Assembly (NCBI GenBank): GCA_949825065.1
Contig: OX463844.1
Span: forward strand, 24,833,763-24,897,762
Length of the DNA: 64,000 nt
Reading direction: 5' to 3'
Source of the DNA: Odontocerum albicorne
Taxonomy: Eukaryota > Arthropoda > Insecta > Trichoptera > Odontoceridae
Position numbers and translations under genes: made by a program. Below, in pieces: positions 36,896 through 47,760 of this stretch (positions are counted from its first letter, which is position 1; the number at the start of each line of letters is the position of its first letter). The notes beneath the pieces were generated by a model that saw only the letters and a program-made list of their open reading frames with translations, was not told the origin of the DNA and ran no database searches.

Positions 36896-37548
36896 ATAAT
36901 ATAAATTTCCTAACTCCTTTGTTAATCGTTCGTTTTTAAGATCCTACTTTTCAGTACCTTCAAGCTTCTTTTTTAGTCGCACAAGTAAAGGCAAATAAAT
37001 AAATAAACGAATTTAATTATCCACATAGATTAACATTTCTGCTATGTATCGAACACTCCTCCCAAAGATGTGTTTTTAGCTGGAGATGGATGAAAAGCAT
37101 GAGGCTGTGACGCCAACCGATCGGTCTCACATAAATTTAACGTAATGTTCCTGTTGCGAGTGCAATAAATGAGATCGATGCCATTTTATAATTCTACGCC
37201 AGGGCTCGGCAACCAACGATAAATATGCATCGATGTAAAACATATATGTATCTAATATTAGGTCAACTCGTATGTGATATATTTTCTTCAAATTTCTTAA
37301 ATATACCAAAACGTTTGCTCTCCAAAACCTAACATTTTGATAAATGTAACTCACTTTAGACAGTTCATTTTCAAAGACAGCAGTAGTCCACCACGACACG
37401 AGTGAGGTGTTGTAGATGGTTGGGTCACAAATTGACAACTGGTCAAGTTAATAGTTGGTCAAGAGCTGCGCTGTTTTATCATTCACGAATGACTCAACGA
37501 ATAAGTTGCCTTCTTTACACCATCCATCGATGTTATAATAAAGCGATT

Positions 37549-37665
37549 CATAGTTTTGACCTTATGTCGGAGGAAATAGAGTGACAGGCGGAGGACTGAT
37601 CTAAATTGAGTTTATAATTGTATTAACTGTCTATTTATTACTTTTTTTGTATTTTCACTAACGTG
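37549..37665 (+). repeat. Family D repeat, copy 2
   Basis: Second direct copy of the element at 36775-36895; lacks a GAGCCG insertion present in copy 1. The spacing is compatible with a local segmental duplication or a pair of terminal repeats, but no coding region lies between them. Confidence 0.75.
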
Positions 37666-37668
37666 TAG

Positions 37669-37759
37669 AAGAGTGTGGGCTGAAAAACATCTGACGTCCT
37701 CTCGGCCGAGCTTGCCGTCCAATTTGCGGAGATTGAGACGTTCGAGATCTTATTATTGA
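37669..37759 (+). CDS. Candidate 3'-terminal coding exon, unidentified
   Basis: Plus strand: pyrimidine-rich tract and TTTTCACTAACGTGTAG, then one base and 29 codons reading RVWAEKHLTSSRPSLPSN then LRRLRRSRSYY and TGA. Only this frame is open; the block is GC-rich beside AT-rich flanks. Basic Ser/Arg-rich tail. It immediately follows Family D copy 2. No preceding exon identified. Confidence 0.35.
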
Positions 37760-38038
37760 GCCTAAATTGTTGGATAACTTATCTCTCAAGAGTTTTTTTT
37801 CCATTGTCTACTACATACACATGTGAAATTTCAAGATGTTGAAAATATTTTCTCACTGTCCATAGGCTGGTGCGTTTTAATGCAGAATTTTTAGTATTTC
37901 TACATCATATAGTATACCGATTTAAGTGTGTTTATCGTTTGTGGTATCTTGCTATTGTTTTTTAGAAAAAAAAAGAATTGAACTATAAAAGTGTAAATGT
38001 CGTCTACATCTAGATATTACTCTTTTATGTAATTTCAG

Positions 38039-38124
38039 TGATGAGAGTATTTTATTGACACATGAGAAGCTGGTTGACTTGAAACAGAAATTAGTAGTTA
38101 ACCAGCCTACGGTATCTAAACATG
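38039..38124 (+). CDS. Candidate internal exon, unidentified
   Basis: Plus strand: CTCTTTTATGTAATTTCAG (good acceptor), one base, 28 codons reading DESILLTHEKLVDLKQKL then VVNQPTVSKH, then G and GTGGGT as donor. If read through, a TGA follows two codons later (38130-38132). The amphipathic, helix-like peptide is convincingly protein-like. Entry phase equals that of the island at 37669, so the two may be alternatives or from different transcripts. Confidence 0.35.
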
Positions 38125-38919
38125 GTGGGTGAAGAGGAATACGTTATTTTTATGATTATTAAAATGCATGTCTTTGAAATCCTGCTTTTGTTTCTTTCGT
38201 TGTCATGTGTGTTATGTTAAATAAATCATAGTATAAATAGGCCAAAACCCGTACGGCTGTCGAATACTTGGATTCTCTCCGAAAGTAATTCGAAATTTGA
38301 ATCTCGGTGGGGATACTGAACGAATTTTAAATACCTAGCTAACATTTTTTGAACCGGTGTAAAAGGGGACGATGTATAAATGATATGCATAAACAAATGT
38401 TACATTTATGAATATATATTTTCATAAATGTAGAATTTGTTTTACTTCCGGGAATATTTCACGGGTTGCTCCTAGTGAATAAAATATATGTGTAATTTCA
38501 GGATGTATGTACATATTCGTACATACAATTTTTCTATCAATAGACCTATATTTATTTATTATTTATAATGGAGGTGGTATGTAGTATTTTTGTATTCTAG
38601 ACTGAATCAAGTAAGTGGTAAATTAGATCAGTACTTATTTGATGACATATATGAGGTGTCAACTTATGATAATCGATTTTGAGTATCGCGCATTGTCCTT
38701 TTATTTACGAGGTAAAAAAGACAGACTTTCGTGCCAATCATTTTACACACTAGTTTAAAGTGCAGTATTTGTATCAATAATACAAATATAAGGGAACTGT
38801 TGCGAGATGTTGAAATATTGACATAATGTGAAATATCGAAGATAGTAAATAGAGAAGAAATACGCCACCATAAATTTATATGCACATAAGATGAATTCTT
38901 ATCAACTTCAAGTTGACGA

Positions 38920-39230
38920 TTTACGTGGCCTAGTTGGTAAGTCATGATGGATCGATCAAGGAGAGTTTGTGTTATAATGACGACCTCTTCGGCCTAGTTG
39001 GTAAGTCATGAGAGATCGATCAAGGAGAGTTTGTGTTATAATGATGACCTCTTCGGCCTAGTTGGTACGACGTGTATATTTCTACTCGGAGATTGCAGGT
39101 TCAATTAATTCATGATTATCAGTTGTTATTTCAGACCTCGGTTATATATTTCTGGTTGATTGTAAGACATTGCTACATGGTAATAAACCCACTAGGTTGT
39201 ACTCTATACAACTAAAGCGTCATATTATAA
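38920..39230 (+). mobile_element. SINE-B copy with 64-bp head duplication
   Basis: A-box-like GGCCTAGTTGGTAAGTC appears at 38927, 38991 and 39055 (period 64); only the third is followed by the B box (GATTGCAGGTTCAATT), TATATTTCTGGTTGATTG, CATGGTAATAAACCC and TAGGTTGTACTC. The head therefore amplified before or after insertion. Confidence 0.75.
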
Positions 39231-39527
39231 TACAACCTCAAATAGGGTTGATAAATAGTTGCTTATTTTGTACGCTTCAGATAGCTTTGTTGGTTATTTG
39301 ATAATATCAATATTATTTGATAATGTAAATAATCAAATGTGGGAGTAGCTCATGATCACTGGAGTTATTATTTTATGTTATTCAGCCCAATTCAAGCGCA
39401 AGTTAAGTTTCCGCCACTTTGCGACTTTGAAAATTATGTTTTATTAAAATATTATGTGCACGAAACTACAATATTTATTTTAGGATACTGAATAAGCATG
39501 ATTACATGAACACTGTAAAGCTAACAA

Positions 39528-39578
39528 TTAATTGACTGTCTTCAGATCCTGCCACGTCTTTAATAATAGTGCGCAGTC
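39528..39578 (-). CDS. Candidate short terminal exon
   Basis: Minus strand: CTGTGCTTATTTTACAAAG, then DCALLLKTWQDLKTVN and TAA. GC-richer than its flanks but only 16 codons. It lies just downstream of the island at 39640-39813, which also ends in a stop, so both cannot be in one mature transcript unless spliced alternatively. Confidence 0.2.
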   Translation of the reverse strand, partial: DCALLLKTWQDLKTVN

Positions 39579-39639
39579 CTTTGTAAAATAAGCACAGGCT
39601 TATCATATAAAACAATAAAGATATAAACATTTTTTATCG

Positions 39640-39813
39640 TCAACATTTTGTTTTAAATTCCAGTAACTTTTTATGTAAAAAAGGCTTTTTGCCTCTGTCT
39701 GAGACATGGTAATAATTGATCGCTGCGAATACCGCACTCCAGATTTGCTGATCTAAAAACGTGAGATACTTAATGGCCGCCTGGGAAAATTCGCAATGCT
39801 GTTGCGCAACATT
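39640..39813 (-). CDS. Candidate terminal exon or decayed ORF, unidentified
   Basis: Minus strand, after GAATGACAG: 57 codons and TGA, starting NVAQQHCEFSQAAIKYL, then TFLDQQIWSAVFAAINYYHV and ending HKKLLEFKTKC. The helical, aromatic-rich peptide looks coding. In the same frame, the AATGACAG before it reads as a TGA preceded by STETVQE, so an alternative is an old transposon or gene ORF with one Trp-to-stop change. No family recognised. Confidence 0.35.
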   Translation of the reverse strand, partial: NVAQQHCEFSQAAIKYLTFLDQQIWSAVFAAINYYHVSDRGKKPFLHKKLLEFKTKC

Positions 39814-39999
39814 CTGTCATTCTTGTACTGTCTCTGTGGATGTCTGTCTACGTATCTCGTATGGCGTAATCCCTGAATAATTATCATTGTTTTTTTATAG
39901 ATGTTTGTTTTGAGTAATCGGAAATTTTGCGAAAATAAAAGTGATTCTCTATTTCTTTGTACTCCTCATCAATCGGCAATCGTCGTAACTATTTTTATT

Positions 40000-40110
40000 T
40001 TGCTAACGACCTCCATGGACTAGATGATAAGGTACTGGTCTTCTATCCGGGGGTTTAGAGTTTGATTCCCGTCGTTATCCAGAAAAGGGTTCTAGTCTGA
40101 TTAAAAAGTT
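40000..40110 (+). mobile_element. tRNA-like SINE head
   Basis: A-box-like ATGGACTAGATGATAAGG, ACTGGTCTTCTATCC and B-box-like TAGAGTTTGATTCCCG, as in SINE-B heads, but followed by Family E (40175-40290) rather than the usual SINE-B tail. Confidence 0.5.
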
Positions 40111-40174
40111 CGTCTGATTACAATATTTGCATTCACTAGATATGTGCGGGTGTTTTGTTTAAAACACGTATGAT

Positions 40175-40290
40175 AGCGATATGTGACTTACTTGCCTACT
40201 CCACTGGTTTTTAACCTAAATGCTCGATTACTGGGACTGAAGACAATATTGCTTCCCAGTCACGCTCTTCAGCATATCCGTACGATATAT
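40175..40290 (+). repeat. Family E interspersed repeat
   Basis: GCCTACTCCACTGGTTTT, TGCTCGATTACTGGG, GACAATATTGCTTCCCAG and CACGCTCTTCAGCATATCC. Directly downstream of a SINE-B-like head, suggesting a composite element. Confidence 0.55.
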
Positions 40291-40489
40291 TCTTATATGT
40301 TTAAGGGAACATACGAATGAATGAATATATTTTCTATCTGAACCACTGCCTCAATCTCTTCCGCCTAAAATATCTTCTTTTAATACTTCGTTTGTTTCGT
40401 ATGTTTTACTTTGTAATATTATATTTTTTTCTACTCAAAATGCAATAGAAAATCATTCGTTCTGGTACCGCTGAACATATCCGGATTAG

Positions 40490-40544
40490 CGGTGTGTATA
40501 TCGAAATACTATCTTCATACCCATTGATGTTTAGAACCATTGAG
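40490..40544 (+). CDS. Candidate small exon, weak
   Basis: Plus strand: CATATCCGGATTAG, one base, GVYIEILSSYPLMFRTIE, then GTAGGC. The longer frame here runs on into the MITE at 40589 and is therefore not a gene. Weak support. Confidence 0.15.
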
Positions 40545-40588
40545 GTAGGCAATGATACCGCATGGGAAGAGGTATTCGCACATATTAA

Positions 40589-40828
40589 CCCTGAGAGCGC
40601 TACGAGAAAAAATATAATTGTCTATCTAGTGCTGAGATATATTTACGATTCGGACGTTCGTGATAAATATTTATTTTAAACAACAAAAAAACAAAAAATA
40701 TACATTTTTACAACATAAATATATTTAAGAATATGTACCCTTGTATTCTAAATGAAGGATATTCATTTAGAATACAAGGGTAGAACAAATTTCTTCCACT
40801 GCTATAGCAGTGCGCCGATCTCTCAGGG
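40589..40828. mobile_element. piggyBac-like MITE, 240 bp
   Basis: Flanked by TTAA on both sides (40585-40588 and 40829-40832). Ends are CCCTGAGAG and its complement CTCTCAGGG, with sub-terminal GCGC-containing sequence. TTAA target duplication and 5'-CCC ends are the hallmarks of piggyBac elements. No coding capacity; contains a perfect 20-bp-arm hairpin. Confidence 0.8.
40737..40781. repeat. Perfect 20-bp inverted repeat, 5-bp loop
   Basis: ACCCTTGTATTCTAAATGAA (40737-40756) is exactly complementary to 40762-40781, separated by GGATA. Lies inside the MITE, off centre. Confidence 0.98.
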
Positions 40829-40894
40829 TTAAACACATACGGTTGCTGTTACCAAACGAACGTTTTTACTAGACTGGACATTTTTTCCAAATAT

Positions 40895-40965
40895 AGTTTT
40901 CGGATACCATCTGGAATCGAACTCGAAGCCCTCGGTCGATTATCAACTAGGCCATAGAATTCGCC
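40895..40965 (-). mobile_element. SINE-B head, antisense
   Basis: ACCATCTGGAATCGAACTCG (B-box complement), CCTCGGTCG and CAACTAGGCCATAG (A-box complement), the SINE-B head in reverse. Confidence 0.6.
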
Positions 40966-41559
40966 AAATTAAAATTACGACCTATAATCTCTATTCCATA
41001 TTAACATATTTTTGTTTTCTATTGATTCTATTGATGACTGGTAAAGTGTTTGTGTATGGTTGGTTGACTTGGAGCACGCAAGCCCAGTTTTTTTTATTTA
41101 TTATTTTTTTGTCATGAGCATACCTCAATTTTTCATTCGCAAAAATGTCGAGCTTGTCTCAAATGTCTTTATAAATTAAATTTATTTTAAAACCCCTCTG
41201 AAAAATCACACAATTCACCTTCATGTTTCCTCAAACATTTGAAAATAGTTAGAATGTCGATTGGACCCTTTTTGAATATATACGGCCACTAGTATTGCGT
41301 AATAACGTTTGGTCGGTATTGGTACCGATATATGTTACTGATACTCTGTTTTCTGTTCCTCACTTATAGGTAACATATATACTAGTATTTATGATTGGTA
41401 TTCCGTAACCGGATCACTTAACATTATGTACAACAACCGCACTATATCGAAAGTAACAAATATAACAATACATATGATGAAAGTGCCTAAGATGTGAAAC
41501 ATAAACTTGGTTAATAATTAATTGTAGAGTGTTAATGCATGAAAAAGGTGGAATGAAAA

Positions 41560-41725
41560 CATCATAATTGAATGCATGTTTAAATTAATGTTTTTAGTAA
41601 GATGAAGAATGGAATGTATTGGACATGTGAAGAGAATGAATGATCAAATAATGACTAAGCAGAAGTGCAAACTGTGCGTGTAAGAAGTAGGCTGAGCAAA
41701 ACGATAAGTGAGAGGTATGAATCAT
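41560..41725 (+). pseudogene. LINE-R fragment, sense, degraded
   Basis: TTTTTAGTAAGATGAAGAATG, TTGGACATGTGAAGAG, AATGAATGATC and AAGTAGGCTGAG correspond to the FGHVKRMNE region of other sense copies at 3480-3560 and 18590-18660. Confidence 0.45.
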
Positions 41726-41735
41726 TGAATATAGT

Positions 41736-42319
41736 TGTAATTTATTTTATCAAACACTGTTTATTCCAGTTTTTTGTAACGGTATAACCCTACCGGTTTC
41801 AAGGCTTTCACTTAATCTTCAGGGGAGCATAAACAAGACTAAATTCTGTTTGAACTGGCACTGATATACACGCTTCAACGGTTGGGGACTGAGGGGTAAG
41901 GGAGGCATGGGACGATCTCGGTCAGCAGCGGAGAGATTTTTGGAATATATGTATTTACCAGATGTTCGGACCGATGTACTGACTTTGAAATTTCTAGGGT
42001 CTCTAATCTGTCCAATTTACAGTAGTAAGGGAAATAAATTGAACAGATTAAAGGCCCTAGAAATTTCAAACTCAGTACATCGATCCGAATATCTGGTAAA
42101 TACATATATTCCAAAAATCTCTCCGCTGCTGACCGAGATCGTCCCATGCCTCCCTTACCCCTCAGTCCCCAACCATTGAAGCGTGTATATCGGTACCAGT
42201 TCGAACATAATTTAGTCTTGTTTGTGCTCCCCTGAAGATTAGGTGAAAGCCTTAAAACCGGTTGGGTTATACCGTTACAAAAAAGTGGAATAAACAGTGT
42301 TTGATAAAATAAATTACAA
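41736..42319. mobile_element. 584-bp palindrome of Penelope-like terminal repeats
   Basis: Two ~285-bp arms in inverted orientation, separated by a loop near 42024-42036 (TAGTAAGGG). Both strands carry the same pseudo-frame (MGRSRSAAERFLEYMYLPD), a consequence of symmetry. Each arm's outer part matches the solitary unit at 36201-36400. Hammerhead-like core, left arm read on minus: CTGAAGA (41823-41817), TGAAAG loop, GAAA, ACC/GGT, A. In the right arm GAAA has become AAAA. Inverted tail-to-tail terminal repeats are known in Penelope-like elements; no RT gene is present here. Confidence 0.7.
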
Positions 42320-42369
42320 TGTCTTTATACCTCCACAACGTTAATGCCTTAACTTTAAACAATATATTG

Positions 42370-42490
42370 AATATAGTGTTTGACGAGATGTATGACTGTA
42401 GGAGGCTAAAGTTTGCGTGGTTGAAAAAAAAAATGAATAACTGTTCGCTTTGCCTACCCCGCAAAGAACACGGTGTGATGGTATGTATTT
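42370..42490 (+). pseudogene. LINE-R 3' terminus
   Basis: TTCGCTTTGCCTACCCCGC then GAACACGGTGTGATGG is the extreme 3' end, preceded by degraded C-terminal sequence (GAGATGTATGACTGTAGGAG). Confidence 0.55.
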
Positions 42491-42499
42491 AAGTATGAA

Positions 42500-44058
42500 C
42501 CTTCCTTCGATCCGTACTAACATATTTCCTGTTGTAATGTTTTAGTAAATAATTAATTATCTTGAAGAATTGAAATGATGCAACAAAAACCTGACACAGA
42601 GCAAAATAAAATAATTAGTGAAGTATTTTAAAACACTGTTCGTTTAATGACCTAATTTAGAATGCAATTCCACAACGTTTCTGTTAAAAAAATTATAGAT
42701 CTCATTCATTTATCTTTCGTATAGTATTTTAGTGAAGTGCGTTACCATAATAGCACAATAAATTAACATTTAAACGGCATTTTACTTTTCTCACGGGCTC
42801 ATCAATCAACTCTCAGGCGAATACAGTACAACCTTGGCAGATCGATCCCATTTATCTTATTTTCCCCACAGAGCCGTATGCTTGAGCGACCGTCACATTT
42901 ACATAAAGTGGATTGACAACGTTTATCGGGAAAGTTTGCCAATTTACGTTTTGTGACTCCTGGAAATATTGTGAACGTTAAATTCGAGGATTGAGAATTT
43001 TTAAACAGAGATTTATCAGCGTTGAAAGCGGTTAAAGCGATAAATACATTTTTGTTAAAAGTAAAACGCTTATCAACTTATTTTTTTCCGTATTTATGTT
43101 TAGATTGTGAATAAATTTGTAATGGATAAAAAAATGTTGATTCTTTTTTTATTACAATGATCTATAGAGTATTTTTTATTTTTACTGCCCAAAATACACA
43201 ACTTAAAATTTACATCGTTTTAATGAAAAGGAGAACTGTAAAGTACAAACACATAACAATGATAAAAAGTCTCCGTTTTGTGGATTTAGAAAACCGCTTT
43301 TCTAAGCAAGATCTGTGACGAATTGATCTCGTAATTTATTTTTGATTTTGCAATTTTAAAATTACATAGAAATCTTATTATGAACATTTCGTAACTATCA
43401 AAAGATGTAATTTTTTATTTCATTATTACAGAAATAAAAAAAAATGTTAGAGTAAATAAAATGTTAAAAGTTTAGACATATTTGTATTGATATTCGATGA
43501 ATGTAGCTTTATATTATTTATATGAGCATGAGAAAAAATAAATAACAAGCTAAATAACAAGCAACATAGATAATTCGTATTTCATATTTATAATTTTTAT
43601 AAAAAGTTCTATTCTTGAAAAAAAAAAGTATTTTACACAATATTATTACGAATCTAGATTAAAACGATTTTAAAAATATACGTATAACTATCCAATTTTC
43701 GGGTTTATTTGGAGAAACCTGTTTCAGGTTGATTTTGAGAAACTCTGTATTGTGCTTGATATTATAATATAAGTCCCTTAATAATGCGTATTTTTCACGT
43801 GAAATATTTACAGGATACGGATAATGAAAAATGCTTTTAATAACGGGAGCTTTATAAATGTTCCTATTTATTTTCTCTGTAGCTTATTTACCATAGTTAT
43901 ACTGTACAAGTAATGAATCTTGAGGATATAAATGACTATCAGAATTTCTGTTTACGTTATGTTCAAAGGAATATTCATGTCTCGCACCAATTGATCAATT
44001 CATTAAATATACTCATAAAAAACAGTTTTTTTTGTTATGATAGCGTGTATTTGAATGC
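42500..44058. other. AT-rich spacer, nothing recognised
   Basis: About 1.5 kb with no supported gene or repeat. Confidence 0.35.
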
Positions 44059-44204
44059 TTGAATTAAAATAGGCACTAAGTACCAAAAAAAAAAACAAAA
44101 AAAAAACTAAGTATGCAGTTTCGTTCTATATGTCATATATAATGAAACTGCATACTTAGTTTTTTTTTGTTTTTTTTTGGTACTTAGTGCCTATTTTGAT
44201 TCAA
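44059..44204. mobile_element. 146-bp near-perfect hairpin (foldback MITE or duplication)
   Basis: Arms of about 62 bp: TTGAATTAAAATAGGCAC, TAAGTACC, A-run with one C, and AACTAAGTATGCAGTTTC, mirrored on the right. The central ~20 bp is TTCTATATGTCATATATAA. Near identity of the arms including poly-A/T runs implies recent origin. No target duplication evident. Confidence 0.93.
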
Positions 44205-44417
44205 CCATTCATTTATCCTTGTATGTTAAACATATTTATACTGTACTATATTATGCATATCAATTACATGTTATATTATTTTTTTAACTTAATTAATGCA
44301 AAACAGTTTTAATTGTTGATATCGTTTATATTATTCCTGTACGATGTTTTTTTGAAAATGGTTTAAGCACACCTTTCAAATGGAATTGAACGAGCAGAAT
44401 GCATTTGTACCAAAATA

Positions 44418-45480
<1,063 letters not shown>

Positions 45481-45484
45481 CTGT

Positions 45485-45850
45485 CATTATCATCGCCATT
45501 TCGTCCTATCTATATTGGAGTAGGCAGAAAGAAAACATCTCCACTTTATGCTTTGCCTTTCATTCATCTATCGCTTATATGCTTACTTAATACACCTCGT
45601 CACGCATACTCTCCTATTATAAATGCTTTTCACTCTTCTCTTATTCAGAATTTGATTTACTTGGTCGTGTCACGTTTTAGGTCTTCTTAAACTACTCGTA
45701 CTTTCTATACTATTTCTTTCTGTGATCGAACCATTTCAATATTCCTTTATTCACCTTCTTTTCGTCCGCATTATTTTCTTATGGTCACATTCCTAATTCT
45801 GCGATACATGCCAAATTCCGGTATGTATCGAAATATTTTTTTAATATCAA
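45485..45850 (-). pseudogene. LINE-R 3' fragment, antisense
   Basis: CATCGCCATTTCGTCC, GGAGTAGGCAGAAAG (3' terminus), TTTGATTTACTTGGTCG, GTTTTAGGTCTTC and ATTCACCTTCTTTTCG, in antisense LINE-R order but more diverged. TACTCGTA occurs at 45693-45700. Confidence 0.5.
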
Positions 45851-46074
45851 ATTTAACCATAATATACGATGATAAAGGTAACTTCTATTGTTGTGTTAGC
45901 GTACTTTTATTTATAGTCGGCAATCCGATCAAACTAGGATGATTTGTGCCATCAAATTCAAGTCATTATGTAATTATATGTATGAGGCAATATATAATAG
46001 TAAAACTTTTTTTTTTAATTACAAATCGAGACAATTCAAAATTTTAACTGATTAAGCTTCAAAAATGTAACAAT

Positions 46075-46325
46075 TTATATATCAGTGGAAAAGTTCCACG
46101 AAGGAAAAGGAAATGCAACACTCATTGAACACAGTAAATATATGACTTTTAGTAAATCAAGTCTGTCTCGCGAAGGACAATTGGAAAAAACATGGTCTAT
46201 AGTTTCATCATCCATACCACACTCGCAGCCGGGATTCTCTACAATACCCATTTTGTAAATATGGCTAGTTACCACGCAGTGGCCTGTCCGTAAACGACAC
46301 ATGACGGACATTTCCATCTTGTTAT
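46075..46325 (-). pseudogene. LINE C-terminal fragment (other clade)
   Basis: Minus-strand frame reads MCRLRTGHCVVTSHIYKMG then IVENPGCECGMDDETIDHVF and SNCPSR. The pattern LRTGH...H....G....P.C.CG...T..H.L..C closes the pol ORF in jockey/R1/I-type non-LTR elements, downstream of the RNase H or RT domain. It differs from LINE-R, so at least one more LINE lineage contributes. 5'-truncated, no start. Confidence 0.7.
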
Positions 46326-46392
46326 TAGCGTACTTAATACTATATTAAAATAAGACCTTTAAAAACATAAATTGAGTAAAATGAGATTGGAA

Positions 46393-46472
46393 GTGAATTC
46401 GCCGGGAATCGAACACAGGATAGGATGCAAGCGATAATACTACATATTAGACCACTAACACCGATATAAGCT
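46393..46472 (-). mobile_element. tRNA-like SINE head, antisense
   Basis: Minus strand reads TCGGTGTTAGTGGTCTAAT (A-box region) and TGTGTTCGATTCCCGGCGA (B box with T-arm-like pairing). The region between is compatible with a decayed tRNA anticodon arm, but the acceptor stem does not pair, so I take it as a SINE head, not a functional tRNA. Confidence 0.5.
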
Positions 46473-46479
46473 TTAATGG

Positions 46480-46800
46480 TTGTGGAATTGTAAAAATGTT
46501 TTATTCTTCTACGTCATGTTGAGAAATGTGCCCCACACTGAACGTGCTGTATGTCGTGCACACTCTTCTCCAGCCCTACCGGTATTCCGATGTCCGCAGA
46601 GTCTCATAGGTGATCTACCTCGGCTTCTGCAACCTTCCACATTACCAGCGACCATGAGTCTTTCCGTAAAATGTGACCGAAGCATTGAAGAATACGTTTA
46701 GTACATCTTGCAAAGTTCTTCTAATATAGAGGCATATGTTCATCGTTTTATCCACGAAATACCCAGCAATCGTCTTCAGCTCTACATCTCGGAATTTCTG
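46480..46800 (-). pseudogene. LINE C-terminal fragment, antisense
   Basis: Minus strand reads MVAGNVEGCRSRGRSPMRL then GEECARHTARSVWGTFL. GxVEGxRxRGRxPxRW and the following Cys/Arg-rich helix are a common C-terminal pattern of insect non-LTR pol proteins. A stop follows; the upstream part is degraded. Confidence 0.5.
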
Positions 46801-46951
46801 TACCACATCTTATATATCCTCGATCTTTTTGTGACCTTTATTGTCTATGTTTTTGAGACATACAGAAAAAAGTGTTGAAAAAAAAAATAGTACAAAAATG
46901 TCTTGACCGTTTATTTGCAGTGACGAACTTTATCGGAAGGAATATACTTAC

Positions 46952-46990
46952 CTCAGAGTGCCAGAAGGTTCAGGTTTTTGGGTACGATTT
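46952..46990 (-). CDS. Candidate 39-bp exon, weak
   Basis: Minus strand: GCGGTTACCATCAG, one base, NRTQKPEPSGTL plus two bases, then GTAAGT preceded by CTGAG, a perfect donor consensus. Very short; kept for its splice context. Confidence 0.2.
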
Positions 46991-47129
46991 CTGATGGTAA
47001 CCGCAAAATAAAATAAAACATAATTATTTCAATCTGGTTAAGCGTTTGTCTGCTGTCAAAGTCACTAATTAAGCGATTGTTCAGTGTTATTGTTACTTAT
47101 AAGCGTGCGGTTGTGTTTCCAATACTGTT

Positions 47130-47245
47130 GACAGGGAGTTACGTGCCTCATCTAGTGATTCTTTACTCAAGAACTCGTCCCTAATACGGTGCCTAAGACA
47201 ATGTTGCCTTCCAGCCACGCTTTTTACTCTGTTCGCCCCATCAAT
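47130..47245 (+). repeat. Family E interspersed repeat
   Basis: GTTACGTGCCTCATCTAGTG, GACAATGTTGCCTTCCAGCC and ACGCTTTTTACTCTGTTC follow Family E order. Confidence 0.5.
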
Positions 47246-47379
47246 ACAACATTTATTAGGGCTGACTCATACTCCCATCTACAATACTTGTGAACAGCTA
47301 AATAAAATAAAATTTGGAAAAAAGTTTATCGATTTGTTTTTTGTTTTCTTTAAGTAATATGTTACAGCTAGTAAGATAA

Positions 47380-47560
47380 CCATCGTGGTCTAACTGGCAT
47401 AATGCCATTCTCCCAATCCGCTGTTAACGGCTTCTACTCCCATTGGCACTCATTATTTTAAGTGTTTCACTTCAGGTCTCAGTATATTTCTGGTTATTTA
47501 GAAGATATATATGCACGACGAATATAAATTGAATACAATACAACACAATTCAATACATTT
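47380..47560 (+). mobile_element. SINE-B copy, sense
   Basis: Head CATCGTGGTCTAACTGG, CATTCTCCCAATCC, body TTTCACTTCAGGTCTC, then TATTTCTGGTTATTTAG and TGAATACAATACAACAC. The 3' region is shortened. Confidence 0.6.
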
Positions 47561-47760
47561 CTAAATATTGTTATTAACACTTTTGTGTAAAAAAACGGCT
47601 TATATAAGATATCACTTTGATATATTTGTATTTTTAAACGCGTGAAAAATGAGATATAAAACATTTTTCTGATCTGCAAATAATTTCGCCTTACGTAACA
47701 CACGATAGTGGAAGAAATAGAATAGAATGAGAAACGATGAAAATTTCAATTTAACAACCT

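Noticed and set aside
36775..37665. Family D pair as the LTRs of a retrotransposon
   Set aside because: The ~650 bp between the copies has no gag or pol, no primer-binding site next to copy 1 and no polypurine tract before copy 2.
40494..40679. 61-codon plus-strand frame ending near 40679
   Set aside because: Its second half lies inside the TTAA-flanked MITE, so it is a chance fusion of flank and transposon.
41875..42179. Two 90-codon frames on opposite strands with almost the same protein
   Set aside because: They arise because the region is a palindrome of a repeat; the frame stops within the repeat and has no domain.
46393..46472. Functional tRNA gene on the minus strand
   Set aside because: A and B boxes are present but the acceptor stem does not pair and no clear anticodon arm is formed; it fits a SINE head. 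The same applies to 57300-57385, which is too short.
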